From an uncultured Ruminococcus sp. (GTDB lineage: Bacteria > Bacillota > Clostridia > Oscillospirales > Ruminococcaceae), in NCBI GenBank assembly GCA_947629455.1, contig CANRDT010000020.1, forward strand, positions 1-37,720: DNA of 37,720 nucleotides, in the 5' to 3' direction. Below the pieces are notes generated by a model. The model was not told the origin of the DNA and searched no databases. It saw only the letters and a program-made list of their open reading frames with translations. Positions 23,164 through 31,537 of this stretch are shown here, piece by piece (the first letter of the stretch is position 1; each line of letters opens with the position of its first letter). The translations under genes were made by a program, and so were the position numbers.

Positions 23164-23192
23164 TGAAATATTTAAGAAAGGGTCGAACATAA

Positions 23193-24398
23193 ATGCCAAG
23201 CATAAATGAAAATTATCTTAAACTTGAAAAGAATTATCTCTTTATCAATATTGCCAAGAAAGTCAATGCATATAAGGCGGCTTATCCCGATGCGGATATT
23301 ATCAGAATGGGTATCGGCGACGTTACTCTGCCTATCGCAAAGTGCGTTGTGGAGGCTATGAAAAAGGGCGCGGACGAAATGGGCGTAAAGGAGACTTTCC
23401 GCGGTTACGAGGACAGCGGCGCAGGATATGATTTTCTGCGCGAGGCTGTTTCGGGATATTACAAAAGCTTCGGAGTTGAGATAAAGCCGGAGGAGATAAG
23501 GATCAACGACGGCGCGAAATCCGACTGCGGAAATATCGTGGATATTTTCGGCGACGACAACACCGTGCTTATTACCGATCCTGCCTATCCCGTTTATGTG
23601 GACACAAACCTTATGAACGGCAGAAAGGTCATCTATGCCGATTCAAACGAGGGAAACGGTTTTGCCGCAATGCCCGATGACGGTGTTCATGCAGATCTTA
23701 TCTATCTGTGTTCTCCGAACAATCCGACGGGTTCGGCTTATAATGAGCAGCAGATCAAAGCGTGGATAGATTACGCGCTGAAAAACAAGGCGATAATCAT
23801 ATATGACGCGGCTTACGAGGCGTTCATTACCGAGGAGGGTATCCCGAGGAGCATTTTTGCGGTAGAGGGCGCAAGGAAGTGCGCTATCGAAATGTGTTCG
23901 CTTTCCAAGACCGCAGGATTTACGGGTATGAGATGCGGCTACACCGTTATACCCGATGAACTGACCGTTACCGCGAGCGACGGCTCGGAGGTTTCTGTTT
24001 CGCAGCTGTGGGGCAGACGTGAAGGCTCAAAATTCAACGGTGTTTCATATCCCGTTCAGTGCGCCGCAGCCGCCGTATTTACCGACGAGGGTATCAGACA
24101 GACGAGGGAAAACATTGCATATTATCAGGAAAACGCAAGGATAATAGCCTCCGCCATGGACGAATTGGGCATAAGGTACACGGGCGGAAAAAATTCACCC
24201 TACATCTGGCTCAAATGTCCGAACGGTATGGGTTCGTGGGAATTTTTTGATTTTCTTTTGGAGAAAGCGAACGTTGTCGGCACTCCCGGAGCAGGCTTTG
24301 GCAGGAACGGAGAGGGTTGGTTCAGACTGACGGCTTTCGGCGATCGGGAAAGGACTAAAGAGGCTATGCAAAGGCTGAAGGACGTGCTTGGCAAGTGA
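23193..24398 (+). CDS. dapL: LL-diaminopimelate aminotransferase
   Basis: A 401-residue class I/II aminotransferase. DapL turns tetrahydrodipicolinate directly into LL-diaminopimelate, bypassing the succinyl or acetyl branches. The start INENYLKLEKNYLF and MGIGDVTLPI are typical of DapL; the PLP lysine is K239 in SLSKTAGFTGMRCGY; SPNNPTGSAY and YDAAYEAFI bind the cofactor. Length fits the family (about 400-410). The ATG at 23193 follows AAAGGG. Its product is the substrate of the DapF domain encoded immediately upstream, so these form two consecutive steps of lysine and peptidoglycan precursor synthesis. Confidence 0.95.
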   Translation: MPSINENYLKLEKNYLFINIAKKVNAYKAAYPDADIIRMGIGDVTLPIAKCVVEAMKKGADEMGVKETFRGYEDSGAGYDFLREAVSGYYKSFGVEIKPEEIRINDGAKSDCGNIVDIFGDDNTVLITDPAYPVYVDTNLMNGRKVIYADSNEGNGFAAMPDDGVHADLIYLCSPNNPTGSAYNEQQIKAWIDYALKNKAIIIYDAAYEAFITEEGIPRSIFAVEGARKCAIEMCSLSKTAGFTGMRCGYTVIPDELTVTASDGSEVSVSQLWGRREGSKFNGVSYPVQCAAAAVFTDEGIRQTRENIAYYQENARIIASAMDELGIRYTGGKNSPYIWLKCPNGMGSWEFFDFLLEKANVVGTPGAGFGRNGEGWFRLTAFGDRERTKEAMQRLKDVLGK

Positions 24399-24406
24399 GA
24401 TAGATT

Positions 24407-24430
24407 TTTAGAGGTAAGAAGTAAGAATTA
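24407..24430 (+). repeat. Short AGGTAAG-type repeat remnant
   Basis: TTTAGAGGTAAGAAGTAAGA directly after dapL; the GCGCC hairpin end of the fuller copies is missing. Confidence 0.6.
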
Positions 24431-24488
24431 CCTCCGCAGACTGATTTCACGGTACGCAGTTTTGTAGATAAGTAGGGGGGAAATCAAG

Positions 24489-24722
24489 AAAAGGTTTTGG
24501 ATCAAGCCTTTTCCTCAAAAAGGCTTGCAGGGTCAAGGGACAGCGTCCCTTGTCGCCGTCCGCAGACGGCGAAAGCCCCTGCCGTCTGCGCTCTGAAAAG
24601 GGTGAATTCCAAAACAGTCCGGTGGACTGTTTTGGAAGAGGGAAAGCGCTTGCAAGAGAGCGCTTTCCCTACTATGAACGGCATATCTTTACTTCGCTGC
24701 TTGCGGCGGAGAGAAACAGCTT
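24489..24722. repeat. Hairpin-array repeat, copy C
   Basis: It starts AAAAGGTTTTGGATCAAGCC and ends in a CGCTGCTTGCGGCGG hairpin. Stems: CAAGGGAC (24534-24541) with 24545-24552, GCCGTC/GACGGC, 24607-24620 with 24624-24637 (14 bp), and GGGAAAGCGC (24640-24649) with GCGCTTTCCC (24660-24669). Order and loops match copy A at 1-180, with matched changes in both arms. Short ORFs here are repeat artefacts. The rest of 24723-24880 holds only a small ACTGC/GCAGT hairpin. Confidence 0.85.
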
Positions 24723-24880
24723 TAGGAAAATAAGTAATTTGATTTTTATACTGCAAAATAACGCAGTGAAATATTAAAAAGCATAATGCGGAACTGTCGG
24801 CGGTAAAGATGACTTTGCCGCCGAATTTGTCGGCACAGCCGTAACGAAAAATACATATCAATTTGTAACAAGGAGCCTTT

Positions 24881-26131
24881 ATGACAGAAAACGAGATTAA
24901 AAGACCGCGCGTAATGCTCTGTGCGGTGGACGTGGGAGAATATGATGTAAACAGATCGCTTGACGAGCTTGAAGAACTTGCCGATACGGCAGGGGCTGAA
25001 ACGGTCGTGCGAGTTTCTCAGAAAAGACCGTCGTTTGAGCCTGCGACCTGTATAGGGTCGGGACGGCTTGAGGAAATGGCGGAGATCTGCCGTGCGGAAG
25101 AAATAGATCAGATCATTTTCGATCACGAACTTACCGCTACGCAGATACGCAATATCGAGGAAGTGTGCGGTGTGCATACCATTGACCGTACAATGCTCAT
25201 ACTGGATATTTTCGCACAGCGCGCCACAACGCGCGAGGGCAGGATACAAGTCGAGATCGCACAGCACAGATACCGACTGCCAAGGCTCACGGGAATGGGC
25301 GTAAGGCTTTCGCGTCTGGGAGCGGGTATCGGTACAAGAGGTCCCGGAGAGAGCAAGCTTGAAACGGACAAAAGGCATATCCGCACAAGGATAGCGGCGC
25401 TTCAGGCGGAACTGAAGGATATTGAAAAACGCCGCGGCTTACAGAGAGCGCGCCGCAAAAAGGACGGAGTTTTAGTGTGCGCGATCGTGGGATATACAAA
25501 CGTCGGCAAGTCCACACTGCTCAACGCTCTGACAGACGCAGGAGTACTTGCGGAAAACAAGCTTTTTGCAACTCTGGAAACTACGTCGAGGGCGATAGAA
25601 CTACCTGACGGCAGGAGCGTAATGCTTGTCGATACGGTGGGACTTATCCGCCGCCTGCCGCATCATCTGGTGGAGGCGTTCAAATCCACGCTTGAAGAGG
25701 CGGCAAATGCGGACGTAATAATACACGTCTGCGATGTAAGCGCGGAGGACTGCAAGGAGCAGGCGGAAGTCGCCCTGTCGCTGTTAAAGGAGCTTGGCTG
25801 CGAGGGAATACCCGTCGTTACCGTTCTCAATAAGTGGGACAAGCTGCCCGTGGGGTATGACGTTATCCCGACCGAAGGCGCGGTGAGAATGTCCGCAAAG
25901 AACGGGGAGGGGATAGACCGTCTGCTGGCGGCTGTCAGCGCGGCTCTTCCGCAGACGGCGGTGAGAATGAAACTGCTCATTCCGTTTGACAGGTGCGGCT
26001 TTATGAATGAACTGCGCATTGACGGCAGGATATTTTCCGAGGAGTATACCGCTGACGGGGTGCTTTGCGACGCTCTTGTCGATGTGAAACTGTTTGAGAG
26101 GGCGAAGGAGTTTTCTGCGGTTGACGAATAA
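24881..26131 (+). CDS. hflX: Ribosome-associated GTPase HflX
   Basis: A 416-residue GTPase. HflX binds the ribosome and can split stalled or heat-damaged 70S particles. The N-terminal HflX domain has GSGRLEEM and IFDHELTATQIRN; the linker holds GIGTRGPGESKLETDKR; the G domain has G1 GYTNVGKST (about residue 208), G3 DTVGLI and G4 NKWD; a short C-terminal domain follows. The ATG at 24881 lies behind AAGGAG. It is monocistronic, followed by a CCCCAATGGGG hairpin. Confidence 0.95.
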   Translation: MTENEIKRPRVMLCAVDVGEYDVNRSLDELEELADTAGAETVVRVSQKRPSFEPATCIGSGRLEEMAEICRAEEIDQIIFDHELTATQIRNIEEVCGVHTIDRTMLILDIFAQRATTREGRIQVEIAQHRYRLPRLTGMGVRLSRLGAGIGTRGPGESKLETDKRHIRTRIAALQAELKDIEKRRGLQRARRKKDGVLVCAIVGYTNVGKSTLLNALTDAGVLAENKLFATLETTSRAIELPDGRSVMLVDTVGLIRRLPHHLVEAFKSTLEEAANADVIIHVCDVSAEDCKEQAEVALSLLKELGCEGIPVVTVLNKWDKLPVGYDVIPTEGAVRMSAKNGEGIDRLLAAVSAALPQTAVRMKLLIPFDRCGFMNELRIDGRIFSEEYTADGVLCDALVDVKLFERAKEFSAVDE

Positions 26132-26149
26132 TATACACACCCTAAACCG

Positions 26150-26180
26150 ACTGTATTCCCCCCAATGGGGGAATAACAGT
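26150..26180. repeat. CCCCAATGGGG hairpin
   Basis: ACTGTATTCCCC pairs with GGGGAATAACAGT around CCAATG, with one bulged A. Related hairpins or halves occur near 10731, 12541, 13750, 28527 and 28750. No T-run follows on the plus strand, so its use as hflX terminator is uncertain. Confidence 0.55.
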
Positions 26181-26211
26181 TATCAAAAAATCGGACGGGC
26201 TTAAATTTCAC

Positions 26212-26241
26212 TTGACTAAATGCGACATACTGTGATATAAT
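26212..26241 (+). promoter_or_regulatory. Promoter for the PHP-domain gene
   Basis: TTGACT (26212-26217), 18-base spacer, TATAAT (26236-26241). Confidence 0.8.
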
Positions 26242-26290
26242 CTATATGGAAGAATTTTATATGAAATCCTGAAAGGAAGAGTAGGTATCT

Positions 26291-27007
26291 ATGAAGATCG
26301 ATTTTCATTCTCACATACTTCCCGGTATCGACGACGGTTCAAGAGATATTGAAGAATCTGTTGAACTTCTGGACTATATGGCTGACGATCATGTCGATAT
26401 AGTCGCGGCTACCCCTCACTATTACTGCGGTGAATGCAGCGTCGATCATTTTATAGAAAGACGAAACGACGCGTATGAAAGGCTGAAACCTCATCTCAAA
26501 CCGCACCACCCGAAGATAATACTCGGCGCGGAGGTGCTCTACAATCACGTTCTGGTCGGCAACGAACAGCTTTCAAAACTCTGCTTGCAGGGAACTGATT
26601 TTGTTATGCTGGAAATGCCCTACCGTCAGCTTACGGAGGATATTATAGACGACGTGGAAAAAATATATACCCGTCTTGACGTAAAACTGCTCATCGCTCA
26701 TATCGAACGGTATCTGCATTTTACTTCTTATAAAGAGCTTGCACAGCTTATGGGGCTTAACGTTCTGGGACAGATAAACGCAAAATCGCTTATGAAATTT
26801 TCTACCAGACGCAACTGCTTAAAGCTTATCAAGGACGGCTACGTTCACGTTATGGGTACGGATTATCACCGCCGCGACAGCGGTCACGCGCTTATCGGAG
26901 AGGGCTATGAAATTCTGGCAGGCAAGTGCGGAAAAGATCTTATTCGCTATATTGAAGAAAACGGCAGGGATATTCTTGAAAACCGCGACGTTGAGGATAT
27001 AGGCTGA
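26291..27007 (+). CDS. CpsB/YwqE-type PHP-domain tyrosine phosphatase
   Basis: A 238-residue PHP-domain protein. Metal-binding motifs: DFHSHILPGIDDG at residue 4, the HY pair in ATPHYYCGE, E in LGAEVLYNH, H in IAHIERY and the DYH in GTDYHRR. These match the CpsB/CapC/YwqE family of manganese-dependent protein tyrosine phosphatases, which in Firmicutes control capsule kinases. No capsule or kinase gene is nearby, so an orphan phosphatase or another PHP phosphoesterase is possible. The ATG at 26291 follows AAAGGAAGAG. It is monocistronic. Confidence 0.82.
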   Translation: MKIDFHSHILPGIDDGSRDIEESVELLDYMADDHVDIVAATPHYYCGECSVDHFIERRNDAYERLKPHLKPHHPKIILGAEVLYNHVLVGNEQLSKLCLQGTDFVMLEMPYRQLTEDIIDDVEKIYTRLDVKLLIAHIERYLHFTSYKELAQLMGLNVLGQINAKSLMKFSTRRNCLKLIKDGYVHVMGTDYHRRDSGHALIGEGYEILAGKCGKDLIRYIEENGRDILENRDVEDIG

Positions 27008-27036
27008 AAACACAATATAAAAAAATTGTTAAGCGG

Positions 27037-27065
27037 TTGACATTCTATGTCGATAGTTGTATAAT
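27037..27065 (+). promoter_or_regulatory. Sigma-A promoter for metK
   Basis: TTGACA (27037-27042), 17-base spacer, TATAAT (27060-27065), giving a leader of about 185 bases. Confidence 0.88.
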
Positions 27066-27070
27066 ATAAA

Positions 27071-27258
27071 AGTCGGATATTACGCATTATATCCGACTGT
27101 ACGGTTATGCGCTCTGACATTTGCCATATTATGTGAAATATTTTATGCATTATGCAGATAGTATATAGAATATACCGCGGCGTTTTTTATTTATCCGCAA
27201 AACGTTTTTTATGCGGTATTGCCTTGATTTTTTCATTTACAGAAAAGAGGTTTTTTAG
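27071..27258 (+). promoter_or_regulatory. Long structured leader of metK (class unknown)
   Basis: Right at the expected transcript start, AGTCGGATAT (27071-27080) pairs perfectly with ATATCCGACT (27089-27098). Further on, ATACCGC (27172-27178) pairs with GCGGTAT (27213-27219) around a direct repeat CGTTTTTTAT (27181-27190 and 27203-27212), followed by a T-run. No SAM-I, SAM-II or SMK-box core was recognised. An unassigned SAM-related control element is inference. Confidence 0.4.
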
Positions 27259-28455
27259 ATGTCTAAATATCTGTTCACTTCCGAATCGGTCACGGAGGGT
27301 CACCCCGATAAGATCTGCGACCGCATTTCGGACGCGATACTCGACGCTATGCTGGCGCAGGACCCCATGTCGAGAGTTGCCTGCGAAACGGTGACCACGA
27401 CGGGTCTTATAATATGTATGGGAGAGATCACCACAAAAGCACAGGTGGATATACCGCAGATCGTGCGTGATACCGTTATCGAGATCGGTTACGACCGCGC
27501 TAAATACGGTTTTGACGGCTCTACCTGCGCGGTCATGACGACTATAGACAAGCAGTCGCCTGATATTGCAATGGGCGTTGACAACGCTTTTGAGGGCAGA
27601 GAGGAAAACGCTGCCGATACGGGAGCGGGCGATCAGGGCATTATGTTCGGCTATGCCTGCAACGAAACTCCCGAGCTTATGCCGCTGCCGATCTCGCTTG
27701 CTCACAAGCTGGCGAAAAGGCTTACGGAAGTCCGCAAAACGGGAGTCCTGCCTTATCTTCGTCCCGACGGAAAAACACAGGTGACTGTCGAGTACGACAA
27801 CGGCAAGCCGTTCAGAGTAGACGCTGTAGTGGTTTCATCTCAGCATGACGAAGCCGTTTCAACGGAACAGATAAGAGAGGACATAATCCGCGAGGTCATA
27901 AAGACCGTTATCCCTGCCGAGCTGCTTGACGAAAATACGGTGTTCTTTATAAATCCGACCGGAAGATTCGTTGTAGGCGGACCTCAGGGCGACAGCGGAC
28001 TTACGGGCAGAAAGATAATTGTCGATACTTACGGCGGCGCCGCGCCTCACGGCGGCGGAGCGTTCTCGGGAAAAGACCCCACCAAGGTGGACAGATCGGC
28101 GACATACGCGGCAAGATATGTCGCAAAGAATATCGTAGCTGCCGGGCTTGCCGACAAATGCGACATTCAGCTTGCCTATGCCATCGGCGTTGCAAATCCC
28201 GTTTCGGTGCGCGTTACCGTAAACACCTCCGGCACGGGAACGGTTTCCGATGAGATACTTGCTCAGGCGGTAAAGCAGGTCTTTGATCTGCGCCCGTCTG
28301 CGATAATCAGAGATCTCGATCTCAGAAAACCGCAGTATAAGGAGCTTGCAGCTTACGGTCATATGGGACGAGAAGATCTCGGCGTTGCGTGGGAAAAGAC
28401 CGACCGCGTGCAGGCGCTGCTTGCGGCGGTAAAGGAATTGAGCGAGCAGAAGTAA
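27259..28455 (+). CDS. metK: S-adenosylmethionine synthetase
   Basis: A 398-residue enzyme that makes S-adenosylmethionine from methionine and ATP. Family motifs: [12 protein letters not shown] at the start, ETGAGDQG-type [15 protein letters not shown] (about 114), [23 protein letters not shown], the [16 protein letters not shown] loop and RDLDLRKP near the end. Length is normal (about 385-400). The ATG follows AAAAGAGG at 8-base spacing. It is monocistronic behind a long leader and ends in a strong terminator. Confidence 0.97.
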   Translation: MSKYLFTSESVTEGHPDKICDRISDAILDAMLAQDPMSRVACETVTTTGLIICMGEITTKAQVDIPQIVRDTVIEIGYDRAKYGFDGSTCAVMTTIDKQSPDIAMGVDNAFEGREENAADTGAGDQGIMFGYACNETPELMPLPISLAHKLAKRLTEVRKTGVLPYLRPDGKTQVTVEYDNGKPFRVDAVVVSSQHDEAVSTEQIREDIIREVIKTVIPAELLDENTVFFINPTGRFVVGGPQGDSGLTGRKIIVDTYGGAAPHGGGAFSGKDPTKVDRSATYAARYVAKNIVAAGLADKCDIQLAYAIGVANPVSVRVTVNTSGTGTVSDEILAQAVKQVFDLRPSAIIRDLDLRKPQYKELAAYGHMGREDLGVAWEKTDRVQALLAAVKELSEQK

Positions 28456-28526
28456 CAGGCAAGAGAAATGAAAAAATTTCTTGCGCGGCGGTAATGTTTT
28501 AGGAAATTTAATTGATAAATATGCTG

Positions 28527-28554
28527 ATTCCCCCGATCGGGGGAATTATTTTTT
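28527..28554 (+). terminator. Rho-independent terminator of metK
   Basis: A perfect palindrome with arms ATTCCCCCGA/TCGGGGGAAT at 28527-28546, followed by TATTTTTT. A GCAAGAGAAAT/ATTTCTTGC hairpin lies just before it at 28461-28488. Confidence 0.88.
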
Positions 28555-28660
28555 GAGGGGATTTTCATTCAGCGGAGAATATTCACCTGAAAAAAGATGT
28601 TCATACTCTTTGCGGAAGAAGATCATTAAAGAAAATTATTTATTGCATATAAAAATTGCA

Positions 28661-28852
28661 TTTAGAGATAAGTGGTAAGATGTAAGAGGTAAGAGTAGCT
28701 TTGGCAGTTGCGTATTCCGTCAAAGATATATCATAAAAAAATTGCTATTTTCCCCCCAATGGTGGGGGAAAACAGCCTATAGAAAAGCATATGCCCTTTC
28801 AAATTTTAGGGAATTATCCCTAAGACCTTATTTAACGGAAAGGAATGATAAT
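28661..28852. repeat. Repeat remnants before mobC
   Basis: A decayed AGGTAAG tract (28661-28697), a CCCCCCAATGG hairpin half near 28750, and TTAGGGA/TCCCTAA around ATTA (28806-28823) directly upstream of mobC. The last could belong to an oriT or to the element boundary. No gene is seen from 28456 to 28852. Confidence 0.45.
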
Positions 28853-29194
28853 ATGCCTGTCAGACAAGGCACTAAGTCAAAGATAGTATATTTTTCTCCG
28901 CAGGAATGGGAGATAGTTTGCAAAAGAGCGGAGAAATGCAATAAACGCACAGGCACATATATCCGTGAGATCGCGGTTCAGGGAACAATAAAAAATTACA
29001 GACTGGATCGTTTCAATGACCTTGCAATGTCATTCAACCGTATCGGCAACGAGATAAATCAGATCGCGAAAGGTACAAACTCCACACAGTCGATTTACAA
29101 AAAGGACATTGAAGATTTGAAAACCTCTTTCGGCTTTCTGGATAATATGATAAGAAATTATTTGAAGCCGCTCAAGAACGAGATCAATTTGTGA
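28853..29194 (+). CDS. mobC: MobC-type mobilization protein
   Basis: A 113-residue relaxosome accessory protein of the MobC family. The N-terminal half (VYFSPQEWEIVCKRAEKCNK, then TYIREIAVQG) is a ribbon-helix-helix-like DNA-binding region, and FNRIGNEINQIAK near residue 65 is the MobC hallmark. MobC helps the relaxase nick oriT of plasmids and integrative mobilizable elements. The ATG at 28853 follows AAAGGA. The next frame, a wrecked relaxase, starts two bases after the stop, as in an intact mobC-mobA pair. It is likely a relic of a mobile element. Confidence 0.85.
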   Translation: MPVRQGTKSKIVYFSPQEWEIVCKRAEKCNKRTGTYIREIAVQGTIKNYRLDRFNDLAMSFNRIGNEINQIAKGTNSTQSIYKKDIEDLKTSFGFLDNMIRNYLKPLKNEINL

Positions 29195-29195
29195 G

Positions 29196-29480
29196 ATGCT
29201 GATCGAGGCAGTCATAAAATATCTTGCCATTCATTTATCGCCGCTGAAATTCAAGGTAAGATTTTTAAAACCTTGTCAACAAGACAGCAGAGGTGAAAAG
29301 GCATAAGTTACCGCTCACTATCAGACCTACTTGCAGCAAATGCAGACCGATTATGGCTACATTCTCCAAAAGCTGAAACGCGAGAAAGAGGAACTTGAAC
29401 TTGCCGAGCGTGAAGATATGGCGGAAGAAAGCAGAGAGCAGGAGCGTCGGCGTTCAGAAAGTAGGAAGTATGTGAGGTAA
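29196..29480 (+). pseudogene. Relaxase (MobA-type) remnant
   Basis: A frame opens with ATG 29196 directly after mobC, in the usual relaxase position, and reads MLIEAVIKYLAIHLSPLKF, resembling relaxase N-termini. It stops at TAA 29304. The same frame continues after the stop with a charged helical tail (HYQTYLQQMQTDYGYILQKL, then REDMAEESREQERRR) and ends at TAA 29478. Only about 36 + 57 codons remain of a protein normally over 400 residues, so the catalytic histidine and tyrosine region has been deleted. Assignment to relaxase rests on position and the short N-terminus. Confidence 0.6.
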
Positions 29481-29484
29481 AACA

Positions 29485-29512
29485 AAAAGTACCGTGTGAT
29501 CGCGGTACTTTT
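29485..29512. terminator. Terminator after the relaxase remnant
   Basis: AAAAGTACCG (29485-29494) pairs with CGGTACTTTT (29503-29512); symmetrical, so it may stop transcription both ways. Confidence 0.75.
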
Positions 29513-29549
29513 GCGGTTATCAGAAATCTATTTTACGATTAATTAGAAT

Positions 29550-30134
29550 TTATTGATCCATTCTATCTGAATCCGTCAGCGTTCGGATCACACGGCAGGG
29601 ATTTCCCACCGCCAGACTGTATGGAGGAATATCCCGTGTGACCACACTGCCTGCTCCGATCGTTACCCCTCCGCAGACCACAACATTTGATGCAAGCCAA
29701 CAGTCGTCCCCGATCGTGATCGGTTTTGCATACTCCAGATCATAATAACTGCCGTCCGCTCTTTGTTTTACATTCCGTTCTTCCGGCAAAAGAGGGTGCA
29801 TAGGTGTTGCCAATGTCACATTCGGACCGATAAACACATTGTCCCCAATATGAACGGGACATACGTCGAGGCAGGTAAAATTGAAATTTGTACCACTAAA
29901 CCTGCCGAAATAGGTATTGCAGCCATAGTCAAAGCAGATCGGAGCCTGCAAACTCGGCAAAAATGGAGTGTTTGGCAAAAGTTCGCGGAGAACCGCTTCT
30001 CTCTGCTCCGAATCGTCTTCATCTATCTGATTATACCGTCTCGCAAGTTTTCTGGCTTTCACCAGCAATGCGCTCAATTCTGAATCGGACGGATCATACA
30101 GCATTCCTGCGAGCATTTTTTCTTTTTCAGTCAT
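29550..30134 (-). CDS. Sugar O-acetyltransferase (Maa/LacA family)
   Basis: A 194-residue left-handed beta-helix (hexapeptide) acetyltransferase of the maltose/galactoside O-acetyltransferase family, which transfers acetyl from acetyl-CoA to sugars. The N-terminal Mac domain (EKMLAGMLYDPSDSEL) is followed by the LbH repeats VHIGDNVFIGPNVTLATP, the catalytic H113 in TPMHPL, and IGDDCWLASNVVVCGGVTIG. The tail AVGNPCRVIRTL is standard. It has its own promoter with a palindromic operator across the transcription start. It lies inside the mobile-element region on the strand opposite to mobC. Confidence 0.93.
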   Translation of the reverse strand: MTEKEKMLAGMLYDPSDSELSALLVKARKLARRYNQIDEDDSEQREAVLRELLPNTPFLPSLQAPICFDYGCNTYFGRFSGTNFNFTCLDVCPVHIGDNVFIGPNVTLATPMHPLLPEERNVKQRADGSYYDLEYAKPITIGDDCWLASNVVVCGGVTIGAGSVVTRDIPPYSLAVGNPCRVIRTLTDSDRMDQ

Positions 30135-30158
30135 AGCTTGTACTCCCTAAATTTCGAT

Positions 30159-30181
30159 TTGTCGGACAGTTTGTCTGACAA
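30159..30181. promoter_or_regulatory. Palindromic operator of the acetyltransferase gene
   Basis: TTGTCGGACA (30159-30168), GTT, TGTCTGACAA (30172-30181): arms match at 9 of 10 positions. It covers the expected transcription start, so a bound repressor would block initiation. The form is typical of TetR-type sites. No TetR-like gene is in the window. Confidence 0.65.
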
Positions 30182-30185
30182 GAAC

Positions 30186-30215
30186 ATTATAGCACAAACA
30201 GGTTAGAAATGTCAA
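30186..30215 (-). promoter_or_regulatory. Sigma-A promoter for the acetyltransferase gene
   Basis: Minus-strand TTGACA (30215-30210), 18-base spacer, TATAAT (30191-30186). Confidence 0.82.
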
Positions 30216-30304
30216 ATGTTTATTGACGTGGAAGAAAGTTTTAGGAGCAAAGTTATGTTATCGGCGTTATTGTGAAAACAGTACCGCCGATTTACTTACA
30301 AGTA

Positions 30305-31537
30305 TTAAACAAACTTGTCAAAAATAATTTTAATTTCTGTACCTTTGTCCGGCTCACTTTCAAGAACGATCTCCGCATTATGATAAATCGCCCCATGCTT
30401 TACAATTGACAACCCAAGTCCCGTTCCGCCTATTGCTTTTGAACGTGCCTTGTCCACACGGTAGAAACGCTCAAAAATGCGTTCCTGTTCTTCTTTTGCA
30501 ATGCCGATACCCGTATCACGAACGGACAAAATAATTTCATTTTCAATTTCATGAATACCGATTTCCGCGAGCCCGTTCGGGCGGTTGTATTTAATAGCAT
30601 TATCGCATAGATTGTAAATTATCTCGTCTAAAATTTTCTGCACGCCAATTACATGACAATGCTCGCCTATAACACGCAGCTGCACCTACGACTTTTCCGC
30701 TTGCGGCTGCAAGCGTTCTGCTACATCTTCCGCAAGGTCGTAAAGGTCAATTTCTTCCTGTTCAAATTCCGTTTTTTCGTCCAATTCCGAAATGCGGAGA
30801 ATATCCTGTACAAGCGTAATCATTCTTTGCGATTCGTCATAAATTGATCTTGAAAAGTCAACAACAGTTTCATTTGTGGCATCGCCTTGCATAAGCATTT
30901 CCGCAAATCCCGAAATTGAAGTCAACGGTGTTTTCAGTTCATGGGAAACATTTGAAGTAAATTCACGCCGCATGATTTCACGCTTTTTCTGTTCTTCACT
31001 GTCAATGATATTTTTTGAAATTTTCGCTGTGAAAATTGCCGAAGAAACAACTGTCAGCAAGATAATTATAGCAATGGGCTGTGCAAGTCCCAACAAAATC
31101 GTGACGACCGTGTATTGCTTTGCCGAGACGCGCAGAATATTTCCGTTTTCGAGCTTGACTGCATAATAAACCGTCCGTTCCATAAATGTTTTAGAATAGC
31201 GCACGCTTGTGCCGCTGCCGTCTTTTAACGCAAGCTGAATTTCTTTTCGGTCAAGATGATTTTCGAGATTTTCGGAATCCGCGTCCGTATCCTCAAGAAC
31301 AGTTCCGTCAGGCGCGATAAGCGTAATTCTTTCATCGCTGTTTACTTTGTCAAAATATGAAACGCCCTCTGTCAGAATTGCCGTGCCGATGTATTCAGCT
31401 TCTTTCTTTAATTCCGATTTTAATTGATTTTGAAAATATTCGTAGAGAATGCCCATAATCAGTATAACACTTACCAAAAGTAATGAAAATGAAACGATAA
31501 GCGAATAGCGGAAAATTTTTTTATTCATTTTCTTCAC
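30305..31537 (-). pseudogene. phoR: PhoR-type sensor histidine kinase split by an amber stop
   Basis: Reading from 31537: a basic start, membrane span 12-34, an extracytoplasmic sensor part, a second span about 143-170, and a dimerisation domain with the phospho-acceptor H199 in SNVSHELKTPL. A TAG at 30688-30686 then ends the frame after residue 283. The same frame continues at once with GTG and a complete ATPase domain: N box NLCDNAIKYN, G1 DTGIGI, F box RIFERFYRVDK, G2 GGTGLGLSI. One base change thus separates the DHp and catalytic halves of a 410-codon gene. Without readthrough or reassembly the kinase is dead. The ATG at 31537 overlaps the end of phoB by 17 bases. Confidence 0.85.

Noticed and set aside
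24497-24777. Short plus-strand ORFs after dapL
   Set aside because: They are translations of hairpin-array repeat copy C and resemble the false N-terminus before ymdB.
27066-27258. SAM-I, SAM-II or SMK-box riboswitch before metK
   Set aside because: None of the conserved cores could be found by eye.
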